Assembly (NCBI GenBank): GCA_031404455.1
Contig: JANNHP010000064.1
Coordinates: 1 to 18,190 of the forward strand
Direction: 5' to 3'
DNA: 18,190 nucleotides
Source: JANNHP01 sp031404455
GTDB taxonomy: Bacteria > Planctomycetota > JAJSAM01 > JAJVHW01
Shown here one piece after another: positions 1 to 7,176 of the stretch. Made by a program: the position numbers and the translations under genes. Under the pieces are notes generated by a model. It did no database searches, was not told where the DNA came from, and was given only the letters and a program-made list of their open reading frames with translations. Each line of letters starts with the position of its first letter. The stretch's first letter is position 1.

Positions 1-119
1 ACCAGCGCCGGACCGGTGGGGTTCTTCCTCGCCTTGGGCTTCGTCTCGGGCGGCGCCTCGGCGACGGCCGACGCTTCGGGGGCCTCTGCGGCAGCGAGCT
101 TCTTCGACTTCTTGGGCAT
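1..119 (-). CDS. N-terminus of a Lys/Ala/Pro-rich protein (partial)
   Basis: The first 39 or so codons of a minus-strand gene are present and the rest lies beyond the left edge. From the ATG at 119 the protein begins MPKKSKKLAAAEAPEASAVA and continues with a Pro/Glu/Lys-rich stretch. It is basic at the start, of low complexity, and has no signal peptide or membrane segment. Almost every third codon base is G or C on this strand, which supports real coding. A second in-frame ATG at 131 would add MPRH; neither start has a clear Shine-Dalgarno sequence. Such tails occur on nucleic-acid-binding proteins such as histone H1-like or DksA/TraR-type proteins. Too little is visible to assign a family, and I do not recognise it. 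Confidence 0.6.
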   Translation of the reverse strand, partial: MPKKSKKLAAAEAPEASAVAEAPPETKPKARKNPTGPAL

Positions 120-191
120 GTGGCGCGGCATTGTTGCGGTACCGAACGTCGTCCGGTCAAGAAATGGAATCACGCGACACCTCACACACCA

Positions 192-209
192 GGACGGTCC
201 GAAGGACCG
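192..209. repeat. Partial copy of the repeat core with a small hairpin
   Basis: GGACGGTCC at 192-200 is the same nine bases as the outer part of the left arm of the inverted repeat at 231-320. It overlaps a perfect small hairpin, CGGTCC (195-200), GAA loop, GGACCG (204-209). The core therefore occurs three times within about 130 bp: 192-200 and 232-240 on plus, 311-319 in reverse. Clustered copies of a short imperfect palindrome are typical of REP-like elements. Whether this copy is functional cannot be told. Confidence 0.5.
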
Positions 210-230
210 AAAGGCGTCATCGGCGACTCG

Positions 231-320
231 GGGACGGTCCTGACTTTCGGACTTTTCCCGGAAGCTCGAGTCATCGCGGACGACGCGACGCACGGCAAGT
301 CCGAAAGTCAGGACCGTCCC
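231..320. repeat. Perfect 24-bp inverted repeat, REPIN-like, also a possible terminator
   Basis: Bases 231-254 and 297-320 are exact reverse complements over 24 bp, separated by 42 bp. Each arm carries the GGGACGGTCC motif followed by TGACTTTCGGACTT, or its complement. The right arm lies 10 nt past the sulfatase-like stop codon, so in that transcript it would form a strong hairpin before the next gene. Paired inverted copies of a short palindromic unit between genes are the form of REPINs/BIMEs, which are mobilised by RAYT (Y1-type) transposases; none is in this window. I see the repeat directly; the REPIN assignment and terminator role are inferences. Confidence 0.75.
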
Positions 321-330
321 GGGCCGCGAC

Positions 331-1695
331 TCACCGCGACGCGGGGAAGAACGCGCCGAGGCGATCGACGACGTCCGGCTCGCGCGACGCGAGGTCTTCG
401 GTCTCGCCCGGATCGCGCGAGACGTCGAACAGTTGGCGGCGTCCGTCGCTGAAGCGGACGAGATGGAATCGTCCGTCGAACACCGCCTCGAGTCCGAGCA
501 GGTACGGCGTCGGATCGGCACCCGGGACGAGCGCCTCGACCTGCGCCCGGCGTCCGGGAAACGGACCCTGCACGGCAATGGAGAGGCGCCCCTCGAGGTC
601 GTGAGTGAGCGACACGCCGTCGATGTCCGCGGGCGCGGAGAGTCCGCAGAGTTCGAGGATCGTCGGGGGCACGTCCTCGAGTCGGACGAGGGCATCGACG
701 GAACGTCCGCCGTCGAAGCTCCCCGGGTAGCGGACGAGCAGAGGCACGTGCCGCGCGGCGCGGGAGAGGCTGTGGCCGTGCTCGATCATGTGGTGCTGGC
801 CGAGCAGTTCGCCGTGGTCGCCGGCGATGACGACGACGGTCGAGTCGAGGAGACCCAATTCCCGGAACCGATCGAGGAACGATCCGATCTCGCGGTCGAG
901 TCCCGCGATCTCGGCGTCGTAGAGGTCCGACAGGATGCCGATCTGCCGCGGCGTGAACTCCTTCGCGCCGAGCGCGAAGGCGGTGATCTCCGGGACGTCG
1001 ATCCCGCGCGCCGCCGCGATCTCCTCCAGCGTCGGATCGCCGCGCAGGAACCGCGTCTGGTCCTTCTCGGACGGCGCGTACCTGAGATGCGGTTCCATGT
1101 CGTTGACGAAGAGGAAGAAGGGGCGCCCGGCGCCGGCCTCGTGCCGCGCCCAGTCGGCGGCGGACGCGTGCGTCCTGCGCGCCTGCGGCACGGGGCCGTC
1201 GGGACGGAGGAAGCACGGCTCGAACTTCTCGAAGCCCTGCGTCATCCCGAACTCGGGGGCGATCCACTCGTTGCCGGTGAAGCACGCCGTCGAGTAGCCC
1301 GCGCCCTCCAGACTCTCCGCGAGCGTCGCGAACTCGGTCCCGAGGTAGTTGCGGTCGCCGTCGTGGAAGCGGTGGTTCTCGGGCCGGAGCCCCGTGAAGA
1401 GCGCACCGTGCGCGGGCCCGGTCCACCCGCCGGGGCTCCACGCCTCGCGGAAGACGACGGCGTCCTTCGCGAACTCCGCGAGGCGCGGCGTCGTCGGGCG
1501 CCCGTAGCCCTGGAACGAGCACCGGTCGGCGCGGGTCGTGTCCATGACGAGGAGCAGCACGTTGGGACGGACGAGACCGCCCTGACTCGTCGCCCCGAAG
1601 TAGTCCGCCGCGAGGATGGCGGCGACCGCTACGGCGCAGAGCAGAGCCGTCATCCGGACGCCGCGCGCGCGACGTGTTCGGCAGAGAAGTGCCAT
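331..1695 (-). CDS. Sulfatase-superfamily hydrolase with Thr in place of the catalytic Cys
   Basis: This is a 454-residue alkaline-phosphatase/sulfatase-fold protein. Residues about 15-33 form a hydrophobic segment after a basic N-terminus, so it is a membrane-anchored or exported enzyme. The metal-binding start LLLVMDTTRADR (D52) is followed by WTGPAHGALFTG (91-102). That stretch aligns with the sulfatase C/S-x-P-S-R signature but has T92, P94 and H96, so no formylglycine can form. AGDHGE (291-296) and EHGHSL (305-310) supply the later metal and substrate residues. Thr at this position is known in superfamily members such as LtaS-type phosphoglycerol transferases, so the leaving group could be sulfate, phosphate or phosphoglycerol. 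The frame stays open upstream to 1896, but the ATG at 1695 gives a proper anchor. It is transcribed alone, divergent from the operon at 1946. Confidence 0.85.
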   Translation of the reverse strand: MALLCRTRRARGVRMTALLCAVAVAAILAADYFGATSQGGLVRPNVLLLVMDTTRADRCSFQGYGRPTTPRLAEFAKDAVVFREAWSPGGWTGPAHGALFTGLRPENHRFHDGDRNYLGTEFATLAESLEGAGYSTACFTGNEWIAPEFGMTQGFEKFEPCFLRPDGPVPQARRTHASAADWARHEAGAGRPFFLFVNDMEPHLRYAPSEKDQTRFLRGDPTLEEIAAARGIDVPEITAFALGAKEFTPRQIGILSDLYDAEIAGLDREIGSFLDRFRELGLLDSTVVVIAGDHGELLGQHHMIEHGHSLSRAARHVPLLVRYPGSFDGGRSVDALVRLEDVPPTILELCGLSAPADIDGVSLTHDLEGRLSIAVQGPFPGRRAQVEALVPGADPTPYLLGLEAVFDGRFHLVRFSDGRRQLFDVSRDPGETEDLASREPDVVDRLGAFFPASR

Positions 1696-1703
1696 CGTCT
1701 TCG

Positions 1704-1715
1704 TCACTTCAGTGA
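1704..1715. promoter_or_regulatory. Short palindrome before the sulfatase-like gene
   Basis: TCACT-TC-AGTGA is a perfect 5-bp inverted repeat centred 14-15 nt upstream of the ATG at 1695, inside the 250-bp divergent gap (1696-1945). Its position fits an operator or a 5' UTR element, but short palindromes arise by chance. No TANNNT or consensus promoter is visible for this gene; the only TA step in the gap is the one at 1934. The rest of the gap shows nothing else I can name. Confidence 0.2.
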
Positions 1716-1933
1716 AACTCCGGCTCTCATCGGACCCGCGACGCAGGACGCCTCCGCGTGGTTTCGTCCATTCGGTCGAAGCGCCGGAATCCCGGCCGTT
1801 CGAACGCATTCGGGGAGCCGTGTCGCTGGTCACCGGCGGAAACGGCGCAGACGACACGACGGCGTCGGCGCAGGATTCCCGGACGGACCGGCACAAACGC
1901 CGGAGCCGGGACCGCTCCGCGCGGGCGAGTCGC

Positions 1934-1939
1934 TATCCT
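1934..1939 (+). promoter_or_regulatory. -10-like TATCCT immediately before the operon start
   Basis: TATCCT fits TANNNT and ends 6 nt before the GTG at 1946. Transcription would begin at or next to the start codon, giving a leaderless mRNA. No -35 consensus is visible. The same spacing recurs at the other transcription-unit heads in this window, which is the main support. Confidence 0.6.
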
Positions 1940-1945
1940 CGTCGC

Positions 1946-2830
1946 GTGACCGACTGGGACCTGAAGCCGCGCACCGTGGGGGAACTGCTCGACGCATCCT
2001 TCTGCGTGTACCGGCGGCAGTTCGCGCGGCTCCTGCTCATCGCGGTGATCGTCAGCGCGCCGGCGCTCGTCGTTTCGACGGTCTTCGCCGACGACGCCGC
2101 AGCCGCGGCGCGCGACTGGTGGAGCATCATCACGCAGAGTTCCCGGTCGAATCACGGCGACTTCGGCAGGGCCTTCGAGGACTCGCTGCGCGCGGCGGGC
2201 GAACTCCAGCCGTTCATCCTGCTCTCGAGCCTGCTGCAGTCGATGGGACGCGCGGCGGGCGTCGTCACGATGGCCGCCGTCGCGGCGGCGGCGCTCCGGC
2301 GCGAGCGTGCGGCTCCGATCGGCACGATCCTGCGTCAGGCCGCGCCGCGGCTCCCCGCGGCGGTGCTTGCGCAGATGATGCTCGACTACGTCCTCGGCAT
2401 CTGCATGACGTGCCCGCCCGTCGGCTTCGTGCTGACGATCCTCTTCTCGTGCACCGCCGTCGCGATCGCGCTCGAGAAGGGCCCCATGGAGACGTCCGCG
2501 CGGCAGGGACTCCCGGCCGCGCTGCGCTGGGCGGTGCTGCCGTTCGCGACCGCGTTCGACGGGCTCGCGCGCTCCGTGCGGCTCAACGCGAACGGTCCGT
2601 CGCTCGGCCGCGGCACGCTCTTTCTCTTCTTCCTGCTCACGTTCGTCGGCATCGCGAACCTCTCCGCCATCGCGCTCGCCACGGTCTTCGTCAGCGCGTC
2701 GGGCGGATGGTTCTGGGCGCAGCACTACGCCGAGGCGCTCTTCCTCCCCGCGTGGGGACTCGGCGTGACGTTCTGGTACACGGACCTCCGCGTGCGCCGC
2801 GAGGGACTCGATCTCGAGGTCGCGACGTGA
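1946..2830 (+). CDS. Polytopic membrane protein heading the MoxR/DUF58 operon
   Basis: This 294-residue integral membrane protein begins VTDWDLKPRTVGELLDASFC. The motif 'GELLD..F..YRR.F', followed at once by a hydrophobic segment (about 27-48), is typical of the membrane proteins resembling the glycerophosphodiester-phosphodiesterase membrane domain that accompany DUF4129/MoxR loci. Further hydrophobic stretches lie near 88-115, 145-170, 215-242 and 255-275, with Ala-rich helices between. No catalytic residues are visible, so a scaffold or assembly role is likely. I chose the GTG at 1946 because the conserved N-terminus begins there and TATCCT sits 6 nt upstream; the frame is open further upstream but looks non-coding there. 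Its TGA overlaps the next gene's GTG by 4 nt, so the two are translationally coupled. Confidence 0.8.
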   Translation: MTDWDLKPRTVGELLDASFCVYRRQFARLLLIAVIVSAPALVVSTVFADDAAAAARDWWSIITQSSRSNHGDFGRAFEDSLRAAGELQPFILLSSLLQSMGRAAGVVTMAAVAAAALRRERAAPIGTILRQAAPRLPAAVLAQMMLDYVLGICMTCPPVGFVLTILFSCTAVAIALEKGPMETSARQGLPAALRWAVLPFATAFDGLARSVRLNANGPSLGRGTLFLFFLLTFVGIANLSAIALATVFVSASGGWFWAQHYAEALFLPAWGLGVTFWYTDLRVRREGLDLEVAT

Positions 2831-3498
2831 GACGCGCCGCCGCCGCGGCGCTCCTCGTGACGCTCGCCGGTCTCGCGTGGGCCGGCGACGAGAGCGCCGC
2901 GGCGATCCGCGCGGCCCGCGACGAGATCTACCGGCGCCCCGAGTTCCGGTACGGCAAGTCCGCGCAGCCGTCGTTCCTGTCGGAGTGGTTCGACGCGTTC
3001 ATGGCGTTCCAGCAGAAGTTCGTCGAGGAGCACCCGGTCGTCGCGACGGCGATCTACATCGCACTCGCCGCGCTGCTCGTCGCGCTCGTCGTCCACATCG
3101 TGTGGACGCTCCGGATGGCGCGGCAGGCCGAGTGGCGCCACGAGGACGACGGCCGCCTCGCGTCCGGGATGCGGCGCGGCGATCCGTCGGTGTTCCGCGC
3201 CCGCGCGCTCGACCACGCCGCCGCGGGACGGTTCGACGAGGCGGTGCGCGATCTCTACGCCGCTCTGCTCCTCACGCTCGACCGCCGCGGGGCGCTCCGT
3301 TACGCGCCGCACAAGGCGCTCCTCGACTACCGGATCGAGACCGCGGGCGACTCCGCCGCCCTCGGCACGCTCGACCTATTCGCGGGGACGTACCACCCGG
3401 GCTCTTTCGGCCGCCGTCCGCCGGACCGCGCGCACTTCGACGAACTGCTCGCCGCGCTCGATGGCGCCGATGGGCGCGCCGGAGCGCCGCCGCGATGA
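2827..3498 (+). CDS. DUF4129-type membrane protein with signal peptide
   Basis: This protein has 223 residues. The N-terminus MRRAAAAALLVTLAGLAWAG looks like a cleavable signal peptide ending near residue 19-20. A short exported segment with aromatic residues follows, then one transmembrane helix (about 75-97), then a cytoplasmic domain. The domain near 120-215, with 'ALDHAAAGRFDEAVRDLYAA', 'LRYAPHKALLDY' and 'FAGTYHPGSFG', matches the DUF4129 pattern. That domain is found C-terminal to transglutaminase-like proteins and beside MoxR/DUF58 genes; its biochemistry is unknown. The start is the GTG within GTGA at 2827, with GAGG 7 nt upstream at 2816-2819. It overlaps both neighbours by 4 nt (GTGA upstream, ATGA downstream). 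Confidence 0.82.
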   Translation: MRRAAAAALLVTLAGLAWAGDESAAAIRAARDEIYRRPEFRYGKSAQPSFLSEWFDAFMAFQQKFVEEHPVVATAIYIALAALLVALVVHIVWTLRMARQAEWRHEDDGRLASGMRRGDPSVFRARALDHAAAGRFDEAVRDLYAALLLTLDRRGALRYAPHKALLDYRIETAGDSAALGTLDLFAGTYHPGSFGRRPPDRAHFDELLAALDGADGRAGAPPR

Positions 3499-4697
3499 CG
3501 TCCGCGAAGTGGGAGCTCGCAGCGGCGCTCGTCCTCGCCGCGGCGCTCGTCGCGCTCGGCGCGGCGTTCGGCGCGGCGAAGACGGACAAGGCCGACGCGC
3601 GCCGTTCCACGTTCAACGACTCGCGCGGCGGACTGCACGCCCTCCATCTGATCCTCGACGAGTGCGGCGCGAACCCGCGGCGCGTGATGTCGCCGATCTC
3701 GGCCGCCGACCCGGCCGACCGAACGCTCGTCCTCGCGCAACCGTCGGTGCCGGTGACGAAGCGCGAGGTCGCGCAACTCGTGGCATGGGTGGATGCCGGA
3801 GGACGACTCGTCATCGTGGGTGGCGGGGCGCAGGTCGGCTCCTTCGAGTCGTCCACGAGGGCGCTGCTCGATGCGTTCGGTCTCGTGCAGGAACCGATCG
3901 TGCGCCTCGCGGGCGACCAACTGCGGATCGAGGACGAGCGTCTCCGCGCCGATCTGCGGCTGATCGACTGGCCGGCGGAGTGGGCCGTCGCGCCGGATCA
4001 CCGGCAGACGCCGCCCGCGGAACTCGTTCCGCTCGTGACGACGGACGGACGCTGCCTCGTCGGACGCATCGCGCGCGGCGACGCGGGCGGCGAGGTCGTG
4101 GTCGTCGGCGACGCTCGCCTCCTCGACAACGCGTCGCTCGCGAAGGAGGACAACGCGGTCCTCGCTCTGCGGCTCCTCACCGGCCGCGCGACGATCGCCT
4201 TCGACGAGTTCCACCAAGGTTTCCGCGACGGCGGCGGCGAGGACCACCTGGCGGGAGTCCTCGCGGCGATGCTCACCGGAACGTGGCCCGGGCGCGCGGT
4301 GCTCCTCGTTGCGCTCGCCGGCGGCGTGTTCCTCGCCGGCGCGGTGTTCCGGTTCGGGGCGCCCGAGCCCGACGCGCTCCCGCCGCGGCGGGCGCTCGCG
4401 GAGCACGCGGAGGCGCTGGGTCGCATCCTCGAGACGGCCGGCGCGCGCGTCGAGGCGCTGCGGATCCTCGCGGCCGGCGCCGTCCGCGTCGTCGGTCCCC
4501 GCGCCGGCATCTCCGCGGCGCTCGGCCCCGCGGAGTTCGCGAATCGGCTCCGTGCGACGCACGCCCCTGGCGCCGACGAACTCGCGCACGCGATCGAACG
4601 CGCGACGACCGCCCGCGCGATGCGAGACTCCGGCCTCCTGACAGCCGCGGCGGATCTGGCGGCGGCGAAGCGGAGGTATCTGCATGGCGGCCGGTGA
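3495..4697 (+). CDS. DUF4350 protein
   Basis: This 400-residue protein has an N-terminal transmembrane helix (about 7-29), an exported domain, and a second helix near 268-288 followed by a cytoplasmic helical tail. After the first helix come a 'S...N.S.GGLHALHLILDECG' stretch and 'LVAWVDAGGRLVIVGGG', the hallmark of DUF4350. This is a Rossmann-like, glutamine-amidotransferase-like fold that usually lacks a catalytic triad; 'FDEFHQGF' (about 236-243) is also typical of the family. It probably acts as a binding or assembly subunit next to DUF4129 and MoxR. It starts at the ATG in ATGA (3495), with GGAG 10 nt upstream, and overlaps the MoxR gene by 14 nt. Confidence 0.85.
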   Translation: MTSAKWELAAALVLAAALVALGAAFGAAKTDKADARRSTFNDSRGGLHALHLILDECGANPRRVMSPISAADPADRTLVLAQPSVPVTKREVAQLVAWVDAGGRLVIVGGGAQVGSFESSTRALLDAFGLVQEPIVRLAGDQLRIEDERLRADLRLIDWPAEWAVAPDHRQTPPAELVPLVTTDGRCLVGRIARGDAGGEVVVVGDARLLDNASLAKEDNAVLALRLLTGRATIAFDEFHQGFRDGGGEDHLAGVLAAMLTGTWPGRAVLLVALAGGVFLAGAVFRFGAPEPDALPPRRALAEHAEALGRILETAGARVEALRILAAGAVRVVGPRAGISAALGPAEFANRLRATHAPGADELAHAIERATTARAMRDSGLLTAAADLAAAKRRYLHGGR

Positions 4698-5652
4698 CGC
4701 TCCCCGAATCGTCGGGGCCCTCGCGAAGCGCGTCTCGGAGGAGATCGCGAAGGTCATCGTCGGCCAGGACCGCGCCGTCCACGACGTGCTCGTCGCACTC
4801 GTCGCGGGAGGCCACGTGCTGCTGGAAGGCGTGCCCGGCACCGCGAAGACGCTGCTGGTCCGCACGCTGGCGCTCACCGTCCGCGCGAGCTTCCGCCGCA
4901 TCCAGTTCACGCCCGACCTCATGCCGTCGGACATCGTCGGCGTGTCGATGTGGGACCAGGGCACGAACGCGTTCCGCTTCCACGAGGGTCCCGTGTTCGC
5001 CGACCTCGTCCTCGCCGACGAGATCAACCGCGCGCCCGCGAAAACGCAGGCCGCGCTCCTCGAGGCGATGCAGGAACGTCAGGTCACCGTGGACGGCGCG
5101 CGCCACGCGCTGCCGCGGCTCTTCACGGTGATCGCCACGCAGAACCCCGTGGAGTTCGAGGGCACGTACCCGCTCCCCGAAGCGGAGCTCGACCGGTTCC
5201 TGCTGAAGGTCGTGGTGCCGTACCCGGCGCGCGCCGAGGAGCTCGGCATCCTCGAACGGTGCGCGAAGGGCTTCGACGCGGAACGCGAATCGACGTTCGC
5301 GTCGCAGCCGGTCGCGACGGTGGACGACGTCGTCGCCGCGCGCGCGGCGCTCGACGGCGTCATCGTGGAGCCGCGCGTCCTCGGCTACGTCGCCGACGTC
5401 GTCCGCGCCACGCGCGAGACGCCGGCGCTGACGCTCGGAGCGAGTCCCCGCGCGGGCGTCGCCCTCTTCAAGTGCGCGCGCGCCGCCGCGGCGCTCGCGG
5501 GACGCGACTTCGTCACGCCCGACGACGTGAAGGCGATGTCGCTCGCGGTGCTGCGTCACCGCGTGAGCGTGGCGCCGGAGGTCGAGATCGAAGGCCGCAC
5601 GGCCGACGACGTCGTCCGCGGCGTGCTCGAACGCGTCGAGGTCCCGCGCTGA
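4684..5652 (+). CDS. MoxR-family AAA+ ATPase
   Basis: At 322 residues this is the usual MoxR length. Visible are Walker A GVPGTAKT (49-56), Walker B LVLADEINRAPAK (108-120, with D112 and E113), sensor-1 ATQNP (151-155), the family-specific EFEGTYPLPEAELDRF (157-172), and the AAA-lid helices to the end. MoxR ATPases are cytoplasmic hexameric chaperone-like machines working with VWA-domain or DUF58 partners to mature or activate proteins; the next gene encodes such a partner. The ATG at 4684 has a strong GGAGG 7 nt upstream (4672-4676) although it lies inside the end of the DUF4350 gene. The stop overlaps the likely CTG start of the DUF58 gene by 4 nt. The key residues all look intact, so it should be an active ATPase. 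Confidence 0.95.
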   Translation: MAAGDAPRIVGALAKRVSEEIAKVIVGQDRAVHDVLVALVAGGHVLLEGVPGTAKTLLVRTLALTVRASFRRIQFTPDLMPSDIVGVSMWDQGTNAFRFHEGPVFADLVLADEINRAPAKTQAALLEAMQERQVTVDGARHALPRLFTVIATQNPVEFEGTYPLPEAELDRFLLKVVVPYPARAEELGILERCAKGFDAERESTFASQPVATVDDVVAARAALDGVIVEPRVLGYVADVVRATRETPALTLGASPRAGVALFKCARAAAALAGRDFVTPDDVKAMSLAVLRHRVSVAPEVEIEGRTADDVVRGVLERVEVPR

Positions 5653-6977
5653 ACGCCCGCGACTTCCCGCTCCCGCTGCCGACGTCCCGGTGCGCGTGGC
5701 TCGCCGCGTCGGCGGCGCTGCCGGTCGCGGCGGGTGCTTTCCATCCGGCGCTCGGGTGGCTCGGCGCGATGCTCTTCGTCGCAGTGATCGTGGCGACCGT
5801 CGTCGACTGGGCGGCGCTGCCGCGTGCGGCCGAGTTCGCGGCGGAGCGCGTCGATCGGCCGGTGCTCTCGCACGGCGCGGAGGAGGTCCTCGCGGTCGAC
5901 GTCCGCGCCGCGCGCGGGGCGAGCGTCCGCGCGGTCCTGGACCTCCCCGACGGGATGGAGCGCACGGCCGATCCGCCCGTGCTGCAACTCGCACCCGGCG
6001 AGTCCGCGCGGCTCCCGACGCGCGTGCGCGCCATGCGGCGCGGCAGGTTCGCGCTGTCGGCGCTCCACCTGCGCGCCGCCAGCCGATGGGGACTCGCAGA
6101 GCGGCAGATCTCGTTCGAGCTGCCCGCCGAGGTGCGCGTGTACCCGGGCATCCGCGCCGTCTCAGAGGCCGCGCGATGGCTGCGCCGCGGCCGGCGCGAG
6201 GAGCGCGGGCTGCGCCGCACGCGACTGCGCGGCGAGGGGACGTCGTTCGAGTCGCTGCGGGAGTACGTGCGGGGCGAGGATCCGCGGCGCATGGACTGGA
6301 AGGCGTCGGCGAAGCACGCGAAGCTCATCACGCGCCAGTACGAGGTGGAGCGCAACCAGAGCGTGATGCTGCTCGTCGACTGCGGACGCTGGATGACGAG
6401 CGACGTCGGCGGGCTCACGCGCCTCGACCACGTGCTCGACGCCTGCGTGCTCCTCGCCCACGTCGCCGCGTCGCGCGACGACCGCGTCGGACTCCTCGCG
6501 TTCGCCGACGAGGTGCTCGCGTACGTGCCGCCGTCGAAGGGGCACGCGGCGGTCGAGCGCATGGTGGCGGCGACCTTCGAGATCGAGCCCCGGCTCGTCG
6601 AGTCGGACTACGCGGGCGCCTTCGCGTACCTCGCCGCGCGGCAGCGCAAGCGCTCGCTGCTCGTACTCTTCACCGACGTCCTCTCCCGCGACGCGAGCCG
6701 GGCCGTCGTCGACGAGTGCGTGCGCACGGTGCGGCGTCACGTGCCGCTCGCCGTCACGCTGCGGGACGCGACGATCGACGCGATCGCCTCGGCGGAGCCC
6801 TCGAACTCCGCGGCGGCGTACCGTCAGGCCGCGGCGGAGGAACTCCTGCTCGAACGCGAACAGGCGCTGGCGGTGATGCGGGGCGCCGGCATCCAGACGG
6901 TCGACGTGGTTCCGCAGACGCTCGGTCCGGCGGTGGTCGAGCGCTACCTCGAGATCAAGTCGCGGATGCTCGTCTGA
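5649..6977 (+). CDS. DUF58 (VWA-like) protein, probable CTG start
   Basis: This 442-residue protein has two N-terminal membrane helices (about 15-32 and 35-53), then an Ig-like beta region, then the DUF58 signature LREYVRGEDPRRMDWKASAK (about 204-223) and a VWA-like domain beginning VMLLVDCGRWM. DUF58 proteins are the usual partners of MoxR ATPases. The MIDAS motif, usually DxSxS, reads DCGRW, so metal binding is probably lost, as in many DUF58 proteins. Upstream in this frame there is no ATG, GTG or TTG before the frame ceases to look coding. The CTG at 5649, within CTGA, has GAGG 7 nt before it (5638-5641) and gives a complete first helix. The alternative ATG at 5769 would remove that helix. 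It is the last gene of the operon. Confidence 0.9.
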   Translation: MNARDFPLPLPTSRCAWLAASAALPVAAGAFHPALGWLGAMLFVAVIVATVVDWAALPRAAEFAAERVDRPVLSHGAEEVLAVDVRAARGASVRAVLDLPDGMERTADPPVLQLAPGESARLPTRVRAMRRGRFALSALHLRAASRWGLAERQISFELPAEVRVYPGIRAVSEAARWLRRGRREERGLRRTRLRGEGTSFESLREYVRGEDPRRMDWKASAKHAKLITRQYEVERNQSVMLLVDCGRWMTSDVGGLTRLDHVLDACVLLAHVAASRDDRVGLLAFADEVLAYVPPSKGHAAVERMVAATFEIEPRLVESDYAGAFAYLAARQRKRSLLVLFTDVLSRDASRAVVDECVRTVRRHVPLAVTLRDATIDAIASAEPSNSAAAYRQAAAEELLLEREQALAVMRGAGIQTVDVVPQTLGPAVVERYLEIKSRMLV

Positions 6978-7063
6978 CGGACCCCGGCGACGTCCCGGCG
7001 CGCGGAAAGTGCCGGTTCCCGCCGCACACCGCGCACCCTTCCCCCATCCGGACGGCGACGGAC

Positions 7064-7101
7064 CGGCTTCCGTGGAGATTTTCGCCGCATCGCGGAAACC
7101 G
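7064..7101 (+). terminator. Imperfect hairpin between the DUF58 and ATPase genes
   Basis: CGGCTTCCG (7064-7072) pairs with CGGAAACCG (7093-7101) with one mismatch, and the stem extends two pairs inward (T7073-G7092, G7074-C7091). The loop is 16 nt. It lies in the 199-bp gap 6978-7176, so it could end the upstream operon or structure the leader of the ATPase gene. There is no T-tract. The rest of the gap holds nothing else I recognise. Confidence 0.3.
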
Positions 7102-7176
7102 ATCCCCACCGTCGTTCGTCATCGATGAAAGGACACCTCGCTTCGAACTCCTGCAGGGCTCGCGGCGACCCCAACG

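Noticed and set aside
231..320. The inverted repeat as terminal repeats of an insertion sequence
   Set aside because: The 42 bp between the arms cannot encode a transposase and no target-site duplication is visible. A REPIN-like or MITE-like element, or a terminator, fits better.
308..1522. Second minus-strand open frame over the sulfatase-like gene
   Set aside because: Its Arg/Pro-rich translation is a shifted reading of a gene with clear alkaline-phosphatase-fold motifs in another frame; long shadow frames are expected at this GC content.
1696..1896. Upstream extension of the sulfatase-like gene to 1896
   Set aside because: The added 67 residues would place the membrane anchor in the interior and look unlike a leader; the ATG at 1695 is the better start.
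433..2826. Very long plus-strand open frame preceding the DUF4129 gene (over 790 codons)
   Set aside because: It is antisense to the sulfatase-like gene and out of frame with the membrane-protein gene. Its translation is Arg/Glu-rich, without motifs. Only the part from 2827 is real.
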